Origin: an uncultured Muribaculaceae bacterium
GTDB taxonomy: Bacteria; Bacteroidota; Bacteroidia; Bacteroidales; Muribaculaceae
Reading direction: 5' to 3'
DNA length: 64,000 bases
Assembly (NCBI GenBank): GCA_910587475.1
Contig: CAJUMR010000003.1
Coordinates: 1-64,000, forward strand
Positions 44,145-55,655 of the stretch are shown piece by piece; the stretch's first letter is position 1; each line of letters begins with the position of its first letter. The position numbers were made by a program, and so were the translations under genes. The notes beneath the pieces were generated by a model, which worked only from the letters and a program-made list of their open reading frames with translations, had not been told where the DNA came from and ran no database searches.

Positions 44145-45335
44145 TTATTCGACATATAGAATAAGCCCTTTGAGATACTCGCCTTCCGGGTGATAGATAT
44201 TCACAGGATGGTCGGCAGGCTGAGTCAATTGATGGAGAATGCGCACCTTGCGGCCGGTCTGAGCTGCTGCAGAGAAGACGGCCAGACGGAATTGTTCTTT
44301 GTTGACGGCCTGCGAGCATGAGAATGTGAATATGATTCCGCCCGACGTGATTTTTTCGAATGCCTTGGCGTTGAGTTTCTGATAGCCTCGGAGAGCGTTG
44401 CGCAGTGCGCTCCGGTGTTTGGCAAATGCCGGAGGATCGAGAATGATGAGATCGTAGGCGCCGTCTTCCATGTTGTCGAGGAATTTGAACGCATCTTCGG
44501 CCACTGCATTATGGCGATTGTCGCCGGGGTAGTTGAGATCAATGTTGGCATCGGTCAATGCAATGGCCTTTGCCGAGCTGTCGACCGATGTCACCCGCTC
44601 AGCGCCTCCTCGCATGGCATAGACAGAGAAGCCTCCGGTGTAGCAGAACATGTTGAGTACACGGCGACCTTTCGAATAGTGTTCGAGCAGAGATCTGTTG
44701 TCGCGTTGGTCGACAAAAAATCCTGTTTTCTGTCCTTTCAGCCAGTCAATGCGGAAACGCAATCCGTTTTCGGTGGCGATGTCGTTTTCAGCCGATCCGA
44801 TGATATATTGATTTTGAGGGTCGAGGTGAGCCTTATAAGGGAGAGTGGTCTCTGATTTGTAGTAAACGTTGCGTATGTCGAGGCCGGGGAGGTCGATCAA
44901 CTGGCGGGCGATGATGTCGCGGGCGAAGTGCATGCCCGGTGAGTGAGCTTGCACGACGGCAGTCGGTCCATAGATGTCGACGACAAGTCCGGGCAGGAAG
45001 TCGCCTTCGCCGTGGACAAGACGGAACGCATCGTTGTCAGGTCGTATGAGTCCGAGCGCCTGTCGGAGTCGTAGAGCCTCGGAGAGTCGGTTGCGGTAGA
45101 AATTTTCGTCGATGGTTTCATCTTCGAATGTCAGCATGCGCACGGCGATGCTGCCGATTTGAAAATGTCCGGTGCCGACGCGTCGGCCTTCCGAAGTCTC
45201 GACATAGACCAGTTCACCTTCGTCGATGTTGTCGGGCATCGCAACCAATGCTCCCGAAAATACCCAAGGGTGAAAGCGGTCGAGTGATTCTTCTTTTCCG
45301 CGACGCAGTCGCAGTGTGGGAATGTTGTTATCCAT
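44145..45335 (-). CDS. rlmI: class I rRNA methyltransferase, RlmI-like
   Basis: A 396-residue protein with an N-terminal PUA-type RNA-binding part (LRRGKEESLDRFHPWVFSGAL) and a C-terminal Rossmann methyltransferase (LNMFCYTGGFSVYAM motif I; LDPPAFAKH motif IV). The same length and plan are found in E. coli RlmI, which makes m5C1962 in 23S rRNA. The catalytic Cys appears in TFSCSQAV near residue 340. RlmK-type or unassigned relatives remain possible. It lies five bases after rseP and 12 before the DPP III gene. Confidence 0.88.
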   Translation of the reverse strand: MDNNIPTLRLRRGKEESLDRFHPWVFSGALVAMPDNIDEGELVYVETSEGRRVGTGHFQIGSIAVRMLTFEDETIDENFYRNRLSEALRLRQALGLIRPDNDAFRLVHGEGDFLPGLVVDIYGPTAVVQAHSPGMHFARDIIARQLIDLPGLDIRNVYYKSETTLPYKAHLDPQNQYIIGSAENDIATENGLRFRIDWLKGQKTGFFVDQRDNRSLLEHYSKGRRVLNMFCYTGGFSVYAMRGGAERVTSVDSSAKAIALTDANIDLNYPGDNRHNAVAEDAFKFLDNMEDGAYDLIILDPPAFAKHRSALRNALRGYQKLNAKAFEKITSGGIIFTFSCSQAVNKEQFRLAVFSAAAQTGRKVRILHQLTQPADHPVNIYHPEGEYLKGLILYVE

Positions 45336-45340
45336 GAATT

Positions 45341-46786
45341 TTATTTAATGAACAATCTGTATATATCGTTGCCGTTGGCGTAGATCAGGAGCATGAATAT
45401 GAATGCCATGCCTATCATGTTGGCATATTCGAGCACCTTGTCGCTCGGTTTGCGGCGGGTGACGAGTTCGATGAGCAGGAAGAGTATGTAGCCGCCGTCG
45501 AGGCCTGGGATGGGGATGATGTTCATGAAAGCGAGAATCACAGACAGGAATGCTGTAATCTGCCAGAATTCTAACCAGTTCCATGTTTCGGGGAATAGAC
45601 TTCCGAGAGTGCCGAAGCCTCCGATGTTATTTGCGCCTTCCTTGGTGAACATAACCTTGAGCGACGATACGTAGCTTGTGAGACGGTCGGTGCCGATTTC
45701 CCATCCTCGCGGTATGGCGCTCAGCAATGAGTAGTGCACTTCTTCGACGTCAAATATCTCATACGAGTGGAGCATGATGATGCCTATCTTACCGGCATCA
45801 TTGATCGCAACGTCGACGGTCTGCTCCTTGCCGTCGCGCACGATTACAAACGGCAGACTTTTCGATTTGTTAGCTGCGAGAACAGGCATGAATTCCGTGC
45901 TGGTCGGAGTGGTGTCGTTGCCGACCTTGATGATGCGGTCAGATTTCTGAAGACCTGCTGCGATTGCGCCTTCGCCATTCTGCAGATTTGCGATCACAAC
46001 GGGGGTTCTTATTTTCATGCTCTGATAGTCGTTACCTTTTGCAACGATTGAGGTAAGGAGTTTTTCGGAGATGACAATGTTGACTGTGTCGCGATTGTCG
46101 CGCAGCACTCCGACAGTAGCTCCAGGCTGTATGATATCCCATGCAACGCTGTAGTCTTTTGCGTCGAGTGGCTTGCCGTCGAGCGACAACAGTCTGTCGC
46201 CATTGCGGAAACCGGCATCCTGCATTTCCTGACCGAAATCCATGCCCTCGGTCATGGCGTTGAACGGCACTACACGGTCGCCCCAATGAATGGCGATGCC
46301 CGTATAGATGATGATGGCAAGACTGAAATTGAAAAGCACACCGCCGACCATCACCATAAAGCGTTTGTGAACCGCCTTTGAGCGGAATTCCCAAGGCTGA
46401 GGTTCGCTTTCGAGATCTTTCTGGCTCGTAGTCTCGTCGACCATGCCTGCAATGGCGCAATATCCGCCGAGCGGCAACCATCCGAGTCCATAGAGGGTGT
46501 CGCGCCATGATTGTTTGCCATCTTTGCGTGGAGGATATTTTTTCCCGACTTTAAAGGTTTTCCAAGCTTTGTCTTTGCCGTCTTTGTCAGTCCAACCGAT
46601 CACTTGCAAGGTGCCTTCATCGGGGCGATATTTCAATATCGAAAAACCGGGATTGAAAAAGAGATAGAAGCGGTTGACCTTGATCCCGAATATGCGGGCA
46701 AAAATATAATGACCGAATTCGTGTATAGTAACAAGTATCAGTAGGGCAACGATAAGTTGCAGGGCTTTCATTAAGAAACTTTCCAT
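45341..46786 (-). CDS. rseP: RIP site-2 metalloprotease
   Basis: A 481-residue intramembrane protease of the RseP/S2P family that cuts membrane-spanning anti-sigma factors and signal peptides. The zinc motif HEFGHYIFARIFG (about residue 22) and the second metal site NIIPIPGLDGGYILF near the C terminus are both present. One or two PDZ domains lie between them (GFRNGDRLLSLDGKPLD, GLQKSDRIIKVGND). Membrane segments lie at both ends. Pairing with dxr matches a common bacterial order. In this window it could act on the putative anti-sigma factor encoded at 40772-41290, but nothing direct shows that. Confidence 0.95.
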   Translation of the reverse strand: MESFLMKALQLIVALLILVTIHEFGHYIFARIFGIKVNRFYLFFNPGFSILKYRPDEGTLQVIGWTDKDGKDKAWKTFKVGKKYPPRKDGKQSWRDTLYGLGWLPLGGYCAIAGMVDETTSQKDLESEPQPWEFRSKAVHKRFMVMVGGVLFNFSLAIIIYTGIAIHWGDRVVPFNAMTEGMDFGQEMQDAGFRNGDRLLSLDGKPLDAKDYSVAWDIIQPGATVGVLRDNRDTVNIVISEKLLTSIVAKGNDYQSMKIRTPVVIANLQNGEGAIAAGLQKSDRIIKVGNDTTPTSTEFMPVLAANKSKSLPFVIVRDGKEQTVDVAINDAGKIGIIMLHSYEIFDVEEVHYSLLSAIPRGWEIGTDRLTSYVSSLKVMFTKEGANNIGGFGTLGSLFPETWNWLEFWQITAFLSVILAFMNIIPIPGLDGGYILFLLIELVTRRKPSDKVLEYANMIGMAFIFMLLIYANGNDIYRLFIK

Positions 46787-46818
46787 TAGATGAATTTATG
46801 AATGATTGCAGATTTTAT

Positions 46819-47976
46819 TTAGCAGATTGATGATGCGAATTTGCGGGCTTCGCGATTGGTCGATACATAGTCTTCATAATCAGGTGCGGCGATATGATCT
46901 ATGGTTGACAGGGTGCGCTCGATGACGCGATATATATCACCGAATCCTATGCGGCCGTTGAGAAATGAGGCTACTGCTATTTCGTTGGCCGCATTGATTA
47001 TGCATGCGCTGTTGCCTCCGCTGGTCAACGCTTCATGGGCGAGTGAGAGGCAAGGGAAGCGTGACGGATCGGGGCGTTCGAATGTCAGCGTGGCGAAGTC
47101 AGCGATGCTCAGCTGTTTCTCAGCTCCGGCCAGACGTTGACCCTCGCCGAGGGCGTAGGCGATGGGTAGTTTCATGTCAGGCAAGCCGAGCTGAGCTTTT
47201 ATGGCGCCGTCGTTGAACTCAACCATCGAGTGGACTATCGACTGCGGATGGACGACAGCCACGATCTTGTCGGCGTCGAAGCCGAACAGCCATTTTGCCT
47301 CGATTATTTCAAACGCCTTGTTCATCATCGAAGCTGAGTCGATTGTGATTTTTGCGCCCATCGACCAATTGGGGTGTCGTAGGGCATCTGAAGCCGTCGC
47401 TTTGGCAATTTGCTCAGCTGACCAAGTGCGGAACGGGCCGCCGGAAGCGGTGATGATGAGTCGGCTGACGTCGCTATGATTTTCACCTTGCAGACATTGG
47501 TAAATGGCCGAATGCTCTGAATCTACAGGGTAAACCTTCGATTTTGAGTGAGAGAGTAGATCTGTGATATATTGTCCGGCTACGACAAGAGTCTCCTTGT
47601 TGGCAAGAGCTATGTCTTTGTCGGCTTTGATGGCAGCGATGGTCGGTGCAAGACCGCTGTAGCCGACTGTCGCGGTGACGACCATGTCGACATCGGGTCG
47701 ACAAACGGCTTCACACAATGCCTGGTCGCCGCATGCTGTAGCGATGCCGAGAGGGCTGAGGGCTTCATGCAGAGTCGTGTACTTTGACTGGTCGGCTATG
47801 ACGGCTAATGCCGGCCGATGGATCAAGGCGAGTCTGATGAGGTCGTCTACCCGGCTTCCGGCAGCAATGACTGAAGCGTGGTAAAGTTCCGGATGATTGT
47901 TTATTATGTCAAGAGTTTGGGTGCCGATTGAGCCTGTAGCACCAATAACGGCGATATTTTTAGGGGCTTTCACCAT
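46819..47976 (-). CDS. dxr: 1-deoxy-D-xylulose-5-phosphate reductoisomerase
   Basis: A 385-residue enzyme making 2-C-methyl-D-erythritol 4-phosphate, the committed step of the MEP isoprenoid pathway. An NADPH-binding start IAVIGATGSIGTQTLDII, the metal/substrate segment PVDSEHSAIYQCLQGE and the flexible-loop region MGAKITIDSASMMNKAFE are all intact. The Met at 47976 was chosen because an upstream in-frame start at 48015 adds residues not found in the family and would overlap the promoter. First gene of the dxr-rseP-rlmI-DPP III operon. Confidence 0.97.
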   Translation of the reverse strand: MVKAPKNIAVIGATGSIGTQTLDIINNHPELYHASVIAAGSRVDDLIRLALIHRPALAVIADQSKYTTLHEALSPLGIATACGDQALCEAVCRPDVDMVVTATVGYSGLAPTIAAIKADKDIALANKETLVVAGQYITDLLSHSKSKVYPVDSEHSAIYQCLQGENHSDVSRLIITASGGPFRTWSAEQIAKATASDALRHPNWSMGAKITIDSASMMNKAFEIIEAKWLFGFDADKIVAVVHPQSIVHSMVEFNDGAIKAQLGLPDMKLPIAYALGEGQRLAGAEKQLSIADFATLTFERPDPSRFPCLSLAHEALTSGGNSACIINAANEIAVASFLNGRIGFGDIYRVIERTLSTIDHIAAPDYEDYVSTNREARKFASSIC

Positions 47977-47996
47977 AGTGTTCTGTATTATAATTA

Positions 47997-48004
47997 CAAA
48001 ATTA
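47997..48004 (-). promoter_or_regulatory. candidate -7 element for the dxr operon
   Basis: TAATTTTG on the minus strand lies 21 bases before the dxr start. The nearest upstream TTG is 25 bases away, longer than usual. Confidence 0.5.
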
Positions 48005-48047
48005 GCTAAAAACATCGAGCTTTCAGCCCCAAAAGATGCAAAAAACG

Positions 48048-48085
48048 CATAACCCGCCTTGCAGATTGTCGCAAAGCGGGTTATG
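48048..48085 (-). terminator. terminator of the porin-like gene
   Basis: Arms CATAACCCGC (48048-48057) and GCGGGTTATG (48076-48085) pair perfectly, with additional inner TTGC/GCAA pairing. On the minus strand a run of six T follows (48045-48040). Confidence 0.88.
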
Positions 48086-48106
48086 TGGGTCCGTTATATC
48101 GGTTTG

Positions 48107-49396
48107 TCAGAAGCTGTACTGCATCATTGCTTCGATTCGGTTTGCATGTCCGGGCGTGCCATTGTAGTCGGTTCGGCGGCCTATGACACATTCGGCTCCG
48201 AGGCGGAAGTCGCCGGTGAGATTATAGAAACCATTGATAGTGGCATATCGTCCGTAGCGGTAACTGTCACCTCCGAGGGTTGCGCAGTCGTAGACGCGAG
48301 CCATGCTGAAGTTGGCAGTCATGAAAAATTTCTTTGTGAAATTGTAAGATAAACCTGCAGTCCATGCGAGGGTGCCCGGAGCATGGAGTTTACCCTCGGT
48401 TTCGTCGGGGACGAGATCGTAGCCGTTGCCACTTAGGTCGTTGACGTAGCGTGCTATGCCTTTGCCATAGGCAACGTGTCCGAAGTAGCCCAGTCCTCCG
48501 ACAATGTCGCCGACACTGCTCAGATGCACGCCCCAACCGGTAGCAGACTGATTTTTAGCAGTCAGCAGGTCGCGATAGCTGAGGCGACGATAGATGGCAG
48601 CCATTCTGATGTGACTTGACGAGTTCCATGCATATTGCAGGTATAAAGGAATGTCGGGGAAGCGTTGTGCGATTTCTTCCGAAGCGTCTGTCACAGTAGT
48701 GTAGTCAGCCGAGGGGTTTTCGATCGAAAGGGCGGCCGATAGTCCGCAGGAGGTCTTCAGTTTATATTGGAATAGCATGTTTTTTGCGTCGATCTGTCCT
48801 GAAGGTCCTTGAGAGTCGATGGTCGGCGCCTGGGATTCGCCGTCGGCAAATGACGAGCGTGCGAGACCGGCGGTCAGATTGTTGATGTTGACGTAGGCTT
48901 GTTTGAGTTTTAACGTGTATCCCTTGGCCGCAGAATTAAAACCTGTCTGGATGTAGACTGTGATAAGTCCGAGTTTTGAATTGCGGGTGACGAGTTTTAA
49001 GAATATTGTCGACTGGGACGCGTTGGCTCCGAACCTCTGCCGCTGTGCTGGATTGAAGGGGGTGGGGATGTCGAATGTCTCAAACCCTGTGGCGTCGATC
49101 GCGCCATCGACATCGTACATTCCGACCCCCTTGACATAGCCACCTATGCCGAGGGCCACTTTGCCTTGGCGGTCGAGAAACAGAAAGCGCGGTGCCCCTG
49201 GTTCGTCGAACGAAAGCCCTTCGCGTGAGTAGAGCACGGCGATGTTGTCGCGGTGAACGGCATTGGTCGTATCGCCAGAAAGGATTATTGCCCGTTCGGG
49301 CACGTAGACGGTGTCACCATAGACTTTGGCATTTATTGCCAGAGCACTCATGCATGCTGTTGCAGCTATGACTGCTTTGATGATGGAGGATCTCAT
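48107..49396 (-). CDS. porin-like outer-membrane protein (possibly DcaP-like)
   Basis: A 429-residue exported protein with a signal peptide ending near LAINAKV. After a short extended region it has a long series of amphipathic beta strands and ends in NRIEAMMQYSF, with the terminal Phe of outer-membrane barrels. The stretch KVALGIGGYVKGVGMYD followed by strands similar to ATGFETFDIPTP resembles DcaP-type trimeric porins; this is a weak family call. It stands alone, with a strong terminator, between dxr and the M16 gene. The permeant is unknown. Confidence 0.68.
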   Translation of the reverse strand: MRSSIIKAVIAATACMSALAINAKVYGDTVYVPERAIILSGDTTNAVHRDNIAVLYSREGLSFDEPGAPRFLFLDRQGKVALGIGGYVKGVGMYDVDGAIDATGFETFDIPTPFNPAQRQRFGANASQSTIFLKLVTRNSKLGLITVYIQTGFNSAAKGYTLKLKQAYVNINNLTAGLARSSFADGESQAPTIDSQGPSGQIDAKNMLFQYKLKTSCGLSAALSIENPSADYTTVTDASEEIAQRFPDIPLYLQYAWNSSSHIRMAAIYRRLSYRDLLTAKNQSATGWGVHLSSVGDIVGGLGYFGHVAYGKGIARYVNDLSGNGYDLVPDETEGKLHAPGTLAWTAGLSYNFTKKFFMTANFSMARVYDCATLGGDSYRYGRYATINGFYNLTGDFRLGAECVIGRRTDYNGTPGHANRIEAMMQYSF

Positions 49397-49511
49397 AAAT
49401 ATGAAAGTTGAAACTATAGATTTTCAACATCTTCATCGTGCAATATGTTTTGTCGGCTTGGATTTTTTTGCTGAGGTGAGGTTTCATACTGTGCTATGGA
49501 TGTATAACGAA

Positions 49512-49557
49512 AAATCGCCCGGCAGTCGGTCTGATGTTCCGATCTGCTGGGCGATTT
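49512..49557 (-). terminator. terminator of the second M16 peptidase gene
   Basis: A 14-base-pair stem with one G-T pair (49512-49525 with 49544-49557) lies 29 bases after the stop codon. On the minus strand it ends in a TTTTT run. Confidence 0.85.
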
Positions 49558-49586
49558 ATATTAATGCTGAAATATGGACTTGATCT

Positions 49587-52421
49587 TTATTTTGCAGCAG
49601 TTTCAGGATCAAGAACTACCACGCGGTAATTGTTCTGGTCGAGCAGAGCGCGCATGAAGTCTTGAACATCTTTTGTAGTGATGGCATTGACAATTTCCGA
49701 GCGGCCGTTGAATGTGTCGACATCGTTGAGACTCCATCCTGCGATCGAGCCTGCCCAAGCGTCGTTTTCCTCAAGGCTTGTTACGGCATTCTTGACCATG
49801 TATTCTTTGATGGGGTTGAGCTCATCGTCTGTCACGTTCTCAGTCATGGAAGTGATGAGATCGTGGATGGCGGCGAGAGTTTCGTCCTTCATCTCCGGTT
49901 TCATGGGGAATGCTGTTTCAAGAGTCGTGTTGACTTTGCCCATTCGGTCCATGTCGCCTTGCATTCCGATAGAGTAGACAGCACCCATTTCCTCGCGGAC
50001 TTTCTTTAGGAGGCGGTTGCTGAGTATCTGGCCTGAAATCGACGCGAGCACTTTGTTGCGCTGATCATATGGCATAGTTCCCCATACACCGATATATACA
50101 TAGGTCTGGGGAGTTTCCATTGCGGTGGTGAATTGGTCAGTGCCTGAGCCGAGTATCGGTTCTACGTCGGCGTTCTGAACGTATTTGCCGTTGCTCTTGC
50201 CTGTGGGCAGAGTTGCGATGTATTGTTCTACAAGCGGGCGGAATGTGTCGAGGTCGATGCTACCGGTGAATACAAATGTATAGTCAGCAGCATTTTTAAG
50301 TAATGAGTGGATCATTTTGAGAGCCTCTTCACGGTCGGCAGCTGCGATGTCGGCTGTAGATATGAGCTTCTTGTTCTTTGATTTGAAGAGCGTTTCGAGA
50401 AGGAGGCGGTTGAAGGTGAACTGAGGAGTGGATTCCTGGTTCTGGAGCATGCCTGTGAACATGTTCTGCGAAGCTTTGAATTCATCGGGAGTGATTTCGA
50501 AGTCTGAGAAGCCCATGTAGATCAGTTCCATCAGAGTCGGCAGGTCTTTAGCTGTCGAATTGCCTGATACGGCTCTTGTGTAAGAGTCGAAGCCAAAGTT
50601 CAATGCCACTTGTTTGCCCTGAAGATACTTCTGGATGTCGGTCGATGTGTAGTCGCCGAGACCATGCTGGTTCATAGCATAAGGAAGGAATTTCACGGTC
50701 GACGATTGTTCTTCGCCGAGCTCAGAGAGACCGCCTTTGGCGTAAGCCTGGAATATGATTTCATTGTCTTTGAAAGTTGTCGGTTTCACGATCACTTTCA
50801 CTCCGTTGCTGAGTGTCCATTCGGTTGCGCCCCATTGCGGCAGTTCTGTAGTGGCGGTTATCTTGCCGGGTGTTGGGAGAGCTGGAATGAGGGGTTCGGA
50901 TTTCATCTCGTCTTTGTAAGGCTCGATCTCCTCTTCGTCGATAGCCTCGATTGCAGATTCAATCTTTTCTTCAGTCGGTATGACCACCTTGTCGTTTTCG
51001 GGAAGCAACGCGAGGAACACGCGATTGTCTTCAGTCACGAGTTGCGGCAGAAGCTGGTTGATATTGTCGAGGGGGATCATCGGAACGATCTGTTTGTACA
51101 TCTCATATTCGGCAGCAATTCCGGGGATGGGGTCGTTGTCGATGAAGCTGCGTACGTATTCCTGACCATAGGTCGAAGACTCTATGTTGTTGCGCTTTTC
51201 GTAGAGACTTTCGTAAGTGGAGAGGAATTCGGCTTTGGCGCGTTCATATTCTCCGACAGTGAAGCCTCCGCGGGCAGCTCTGAGCAATTCGCGGTATGCC
51301 GATTGTACAGCCGGAACGATATCGTTGTCTTTGGCCGTCACTTCGAGAGTCAGGGCCTCTTTGGTGCTTGAAAGGAAGAAGTTGCCGATTGAAACACTGA
51401 CTCTGGCAAAATCAGCGTCGGGATTTTTGGCCAGTTCGTTGAAACGGCTCTGCAACATCGATTGGACGATAGATGTCATGAAGTGGACAGGGTAGAATGC
51501 CTGAGTGTTACGGTAGTCCTTCGGCAGCATGGGTTCTGTCTTGAAGAACATCATGAACGATGCGCTGCGCACTTCGGGGTCTGATCCGATAGCATAAATT
51601 GTTCCGGGGGTGTCGTCAACCGGATAGTAGACACGTTCTTTGGCATTTTCGGGCATTTTGATCGAACCGAACAATTCCTTGATTTTCGCCTCGATTTCAG
51701 CCGGATTGATGTCGCCGACAACGATGATGCCTTGCTGATCGGGGCGATACCATGTGTGATAATAGTCGATAAGGTCCTGATGAGGGAAGTTGTCGACAAC
51801 GTCCATAAGGCCGATCGGCAGACGTTCGCCATAGCGGTTGTCGGGATAGATCGTCGGGAGAAGACGTTCGATCACACGCATTTCTCCGGCCATGGCCTGG
51901 CGCCATTCTTCGTGAATGACATTGCGTTCGGAGTCAATTTCGTCGGGATCGAGCGTGAGCGCGCAAGCCCAGTCGTGAAGGATGAGGAGGCAAGAGTCGA
52001 CAACTTCCTTGCGTGCAGCCGGAACATTGTTGATGCGGTAGACGGTTTCGTCGACGCCTGTGTAAGCATTGAGGTTATAGCCGAATTTGACACCGACTGA
52101 TTCCAACCAATTGATAAGTGTGTTTCCTGGAAAGTTTTCGGTTCCGTTGAAACACATATGTTCGAGAAAGTGAGCAAGTCCGCGCTGGCTCTCTTCTTCA
52201 AGGATTGATCCGACTTTCTGAGCGATGTAGAAGTCTACCTGACCTTTAGGTGTGTTGTTATGACGGATGTAGTAGGTAAGTCCGTTGTCGAGTTTGCCCA
52301 CCGTCACGGCAGTGTCAACCGGAATTGTCGGGATTTGTTGAGGCATCTGCGCATATGTTGCCACGCCAAAGGCGAGCACCGCGCCGATAAACATCAGTCC
52401 ACGTTTAAAAAATCTGTTCAT
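49587..52421 (-). CDS. M16 family zinc metallopeptidase, second copy
   Basis: A 944-residue insulinase-type peptidase with zinc motif HFLEHMCFNG (HxxEH, about 83-92) and downstream SERNVIHEEWRQ (about 172), followed by the inactive C-terminal M16 half. A signal peptide ends near ATYAQMP, so it is periplasmic. It parallels the M16 protein at 9947-12766 closely in length and opening sequence (KLDNGLTYYIRHN versus HLPNGLTYYIKQN). Unlike that copy it has no receptor genes nearby and appears monocistronic. Likely general peptide turnover in the envelope. Confidence 0.94.
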   Translation of the reverse strand: MNRFFKRGLMFIGAVLAFGVATYAQMPQQIPTIPVDTAVTVGKLDNGLTYYIRHNNTPKGQVDFYIAQKVGSILEEESQRGLAHFLEHMCFNGTENFPGNTLINWLESVGVKFGYNLNAYTGVDETVYRINNVPAARKEVVDSCLLILHDWACALTLDPDEIDSERNVIHEEWRQAMAGEMRVIERLLPTIYPDNRYGERLPIGLMDVVDNFPHQDLIDYYHTWYRPDQQGIIVVGDINPAEIEAKIKELFGSIKMPENAKERVYYPVDDTPGTIYAIGSDPEVRSASFMMFFKTEPMLPKDYRNTQAFYPVHFMTSIVQSMLQSRFNELAKNPDADFARVSVSIGNFFLSSTKEALTLEVTAKDNDIVPAVQSAYRELLRAARGGFTVGEYERAKAEFLSTYESLYEKRNNIESSTYGQEYVRSFIDNDPIPGIAAEYEMYKQIVPMIPLDNINQLLPQLVTEDNRVFLALLPENDKVVIPTEEKIESAIEAIDEEEIEPYKDEMKSEPLIPALPTPGKITATTELPQWGATEWTLSNGVKVIVKPTTFKDNEIIFQAYAKGGLSELGEEQSSTVKFLPYAMNQHGLGDYTSTDIQKYLQGKQVALNFGFDSYTRAVSGNSTAKDLPTLMELIYMGFSDFEITPDEFKASQNMFTGMLQNQESTPQFTFNRLLLETLFKSKNKKLISTADIAAADREEALKMIHSLLKNAADYTFVFTGSIDLDTFRPLVEQYIATLPTGKSNGKYVQNADVEPILGSGTDQFTTAMETPQTYVYIGVWGTMPYDQRNKVLASISGQILSNRLLKKVREEMGAVYSIGMQGDMDRMGKVNTTLETAFPMKPEMKDETLAAIHDLITSMTENVTDDELNPIKEYMVKNAVTSLEENDAWAGSIAGWSLNDVDTFNGRSEIVNAITTKDVQDFMRALLDQNNYRVVVLDPETAAK

Positions 52422-52620
52422 TTGGGTTGATGAATTTATTTATGATTGATTAGTATTATCGGTATATTGCTGATGTACTATGCAAAGATTAGACATCAAA
52501 GTTATATGAAAAATTACTTTCACATGTGTTAAAAAATACAAACGGGGAGCTGTGTGAGCATCAGATGCTCTCTTTTTGTTCTTGGCTTCGGAATTTTTCT
52601 TTAAGGATGGAATGGATCAT

Positions 52621-52652
52621 TGGTTAGTTTGGCTGATTTTTTGTAAATTTGC
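52621..52652 (+). promoter_or_regulatory. promoter of the lysC operon
   Basis: TTG at 52621-52623 is followed after 21 bases by TAAATTTG at 52645-52652. The start near 52659 leaves about 25 bases before the lysC ATG. Confidence 0.68.
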
Positions 52653-52684
52653 ACTCCCAAAAAATCACCAACTTAATTGCGTAG

Positions 52685-53998
52685 ATGAAAGTACTTAAAT
52701 TCGGTGGCACATCGGTCGGTTCGGCCGAGCGTATAAAACATGTTGCCGGCCTTGTCAAAGCAAGAGGTCGCAATATCGTGGTCCTATCCGCGATGGCAGG
52801 AACCACCAACACCCTCGTCGAAATTGCCGACTATCTATCGAAAAGAAATGTTCCTGGAGCACAGGAAACTCTTAACAATCTGAATATAAGATATAATTCG
52901 GTGGTCGATGAGTTGTTTGACGAGCCTGGTCTTCATAATCAGGCTACGGCTATCATCGACGAACGTTTCTCTTATATCAGAGCTCTGATCCGAGGCGAAT
53001 ATTCGCTTGCGGTCAGCAAGGAGATTCTCGCTCAGGGAGAGTTGATTTCCACCGCTCTGATGAACATTTATCTCAATGGCCATGGTGTCAAGTCTGTGCT
53101 GCTTCCGGCGCTCGATTATATGCGCACAGATGCAAATGGCGAACCTGACATGAAATATGTTGCGACGCGCCTGCTCAGACTGCTTGATCTCAACCGTGAT
53201 GCCGACGTGTTCATCACTCAGGGATACATCTGCTTGAACAGCACCGGAGATGTCGACAATCTGAAACGCGGAGGCAGTGACTATTCTGCGTCAATAATAG
53301 GTGCGGTGGTCGATGCCGAAGAGATAGAGATCTGGACCGATATCGACGGCATGCACAACAACGATCCCCGCTTTGTCGATAACACATCGCCTGTCGGAGA
53401 GCTTAATTTCGAGGAAGCTGCGGAGCTGGCATACTTCGGGGCGAAGATACTCCATCCCAATTGTGTATTACCCGCCAAATTGGCCAACATTCCGGTGCGC
53501 TTGCTCAACACTCTCGATCCCCATGCCAAAGGAACCGTGATTTACAACATGCCGCCCGATGGCAAGATAAAGGCCGTCGCAGCAAAAGACAATGTCACGG
53601 CCATAAAGATAAAGTCGGGCCGAATGCTTCTGGCCTACGGTTTCCTTCACAAAGTGTTTGAAACCTTTGAGAAGCATCAGACGAGTATCGACATGATGGC
53701 GACCTCAGAGGTCGGCGTGACGGTTACTATTGATGATGAGAGTCATCTCGCAGCATTGGTCGATGATTTGAAAAATTTCGGAACGGTGACTGTCGATCGC
53801 GAAATGGTTATAATCTGCGTGGTCGGCGATCTCGAGTGGCATAACTGTGGTTTTGCAGCGCAGGCCGTCGAGGCATTGCGCGACATACCCGTAAGGATGA
53901 TTTCCTATGGAGGCAGCAACTACAATGTGTCGATGGTCATCCGCAGTTGCGACAAGTTAGAGGCATTGAAGCGACTCAGCGAGGCTCTGTTCAATTAA
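52685..53998 (+). CDS. lysC: aspartate kinase
   Basis: Phosphorylates aspartate in the first step to lysine, threonine and methionine. The 437-residue chain begins KFGGTSVGSAERI, keeps the FITQGYIC and GGSDYSASIIGA motifs of the kinase domain and IEIWTDIDGMHNNDPR, and ends with two ACT domains (about 300-437) that usually bind the regulatory amino acid. It is monofunctional, not fused to homoserine dehydrogenase. An ABC-F gene follows after 18 bases. Which end product inhibits it cannot be read here. Confidence 0.95.
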   Translation: MKVLKFGGTSVGSAERIKHVAGLVKARGRNIVVLSAMAGTTNTLVEIADYLSKRNVPGAQETLNNLNIRYNSVVDELFDEPGLHNQATAIIDERFSYIRALIRGEYSLAVSKEILAQGELISTALMNIYLNGHGVKSVLLPALDYMRTDANGEPDMKYVATRLLRLLDLNRDADVFITQGYICLNSTGDVDNLKRGGSDYSASIIGAVVDAEEIEIWTDIDGMHNNDPRFVDNTSPVGELNFEEAAELAYFGAKILHPNCVLPAKLANIPVRLLNTLDPHAKGTVIYNMPPDGKIKAVAAKDNVTAIKIKSGRMLLAYGFLHKVFETFEKHQTSIDMMATSEVGVTVTIDDESHLAALVDDLKNFGTVTVDREMVIICVVGDLEWHNCGFAAQAVEALRDIPVRMISYGGSNYNVSMVIRSCDKLEALKRLSEALFN

Positions 53999-55630
<1,632 letters not shown>

Positions 55631-55655
55631 TTAACCCCGCAACATTAACATAACT

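Noticed and set aside
50610..51371. 253-codon plus-strand frame in the second M16 gene
   Set aside because: Antisense shadow; no family resemblance.
52556..52578. small hairpin GAGCAT-CAG-ATGCTC followed by T-rich sequence before lysC
   Set aside because: Stem of six with a 3-base loop, and no plus-strand gene upstream to terminate; could be chance.
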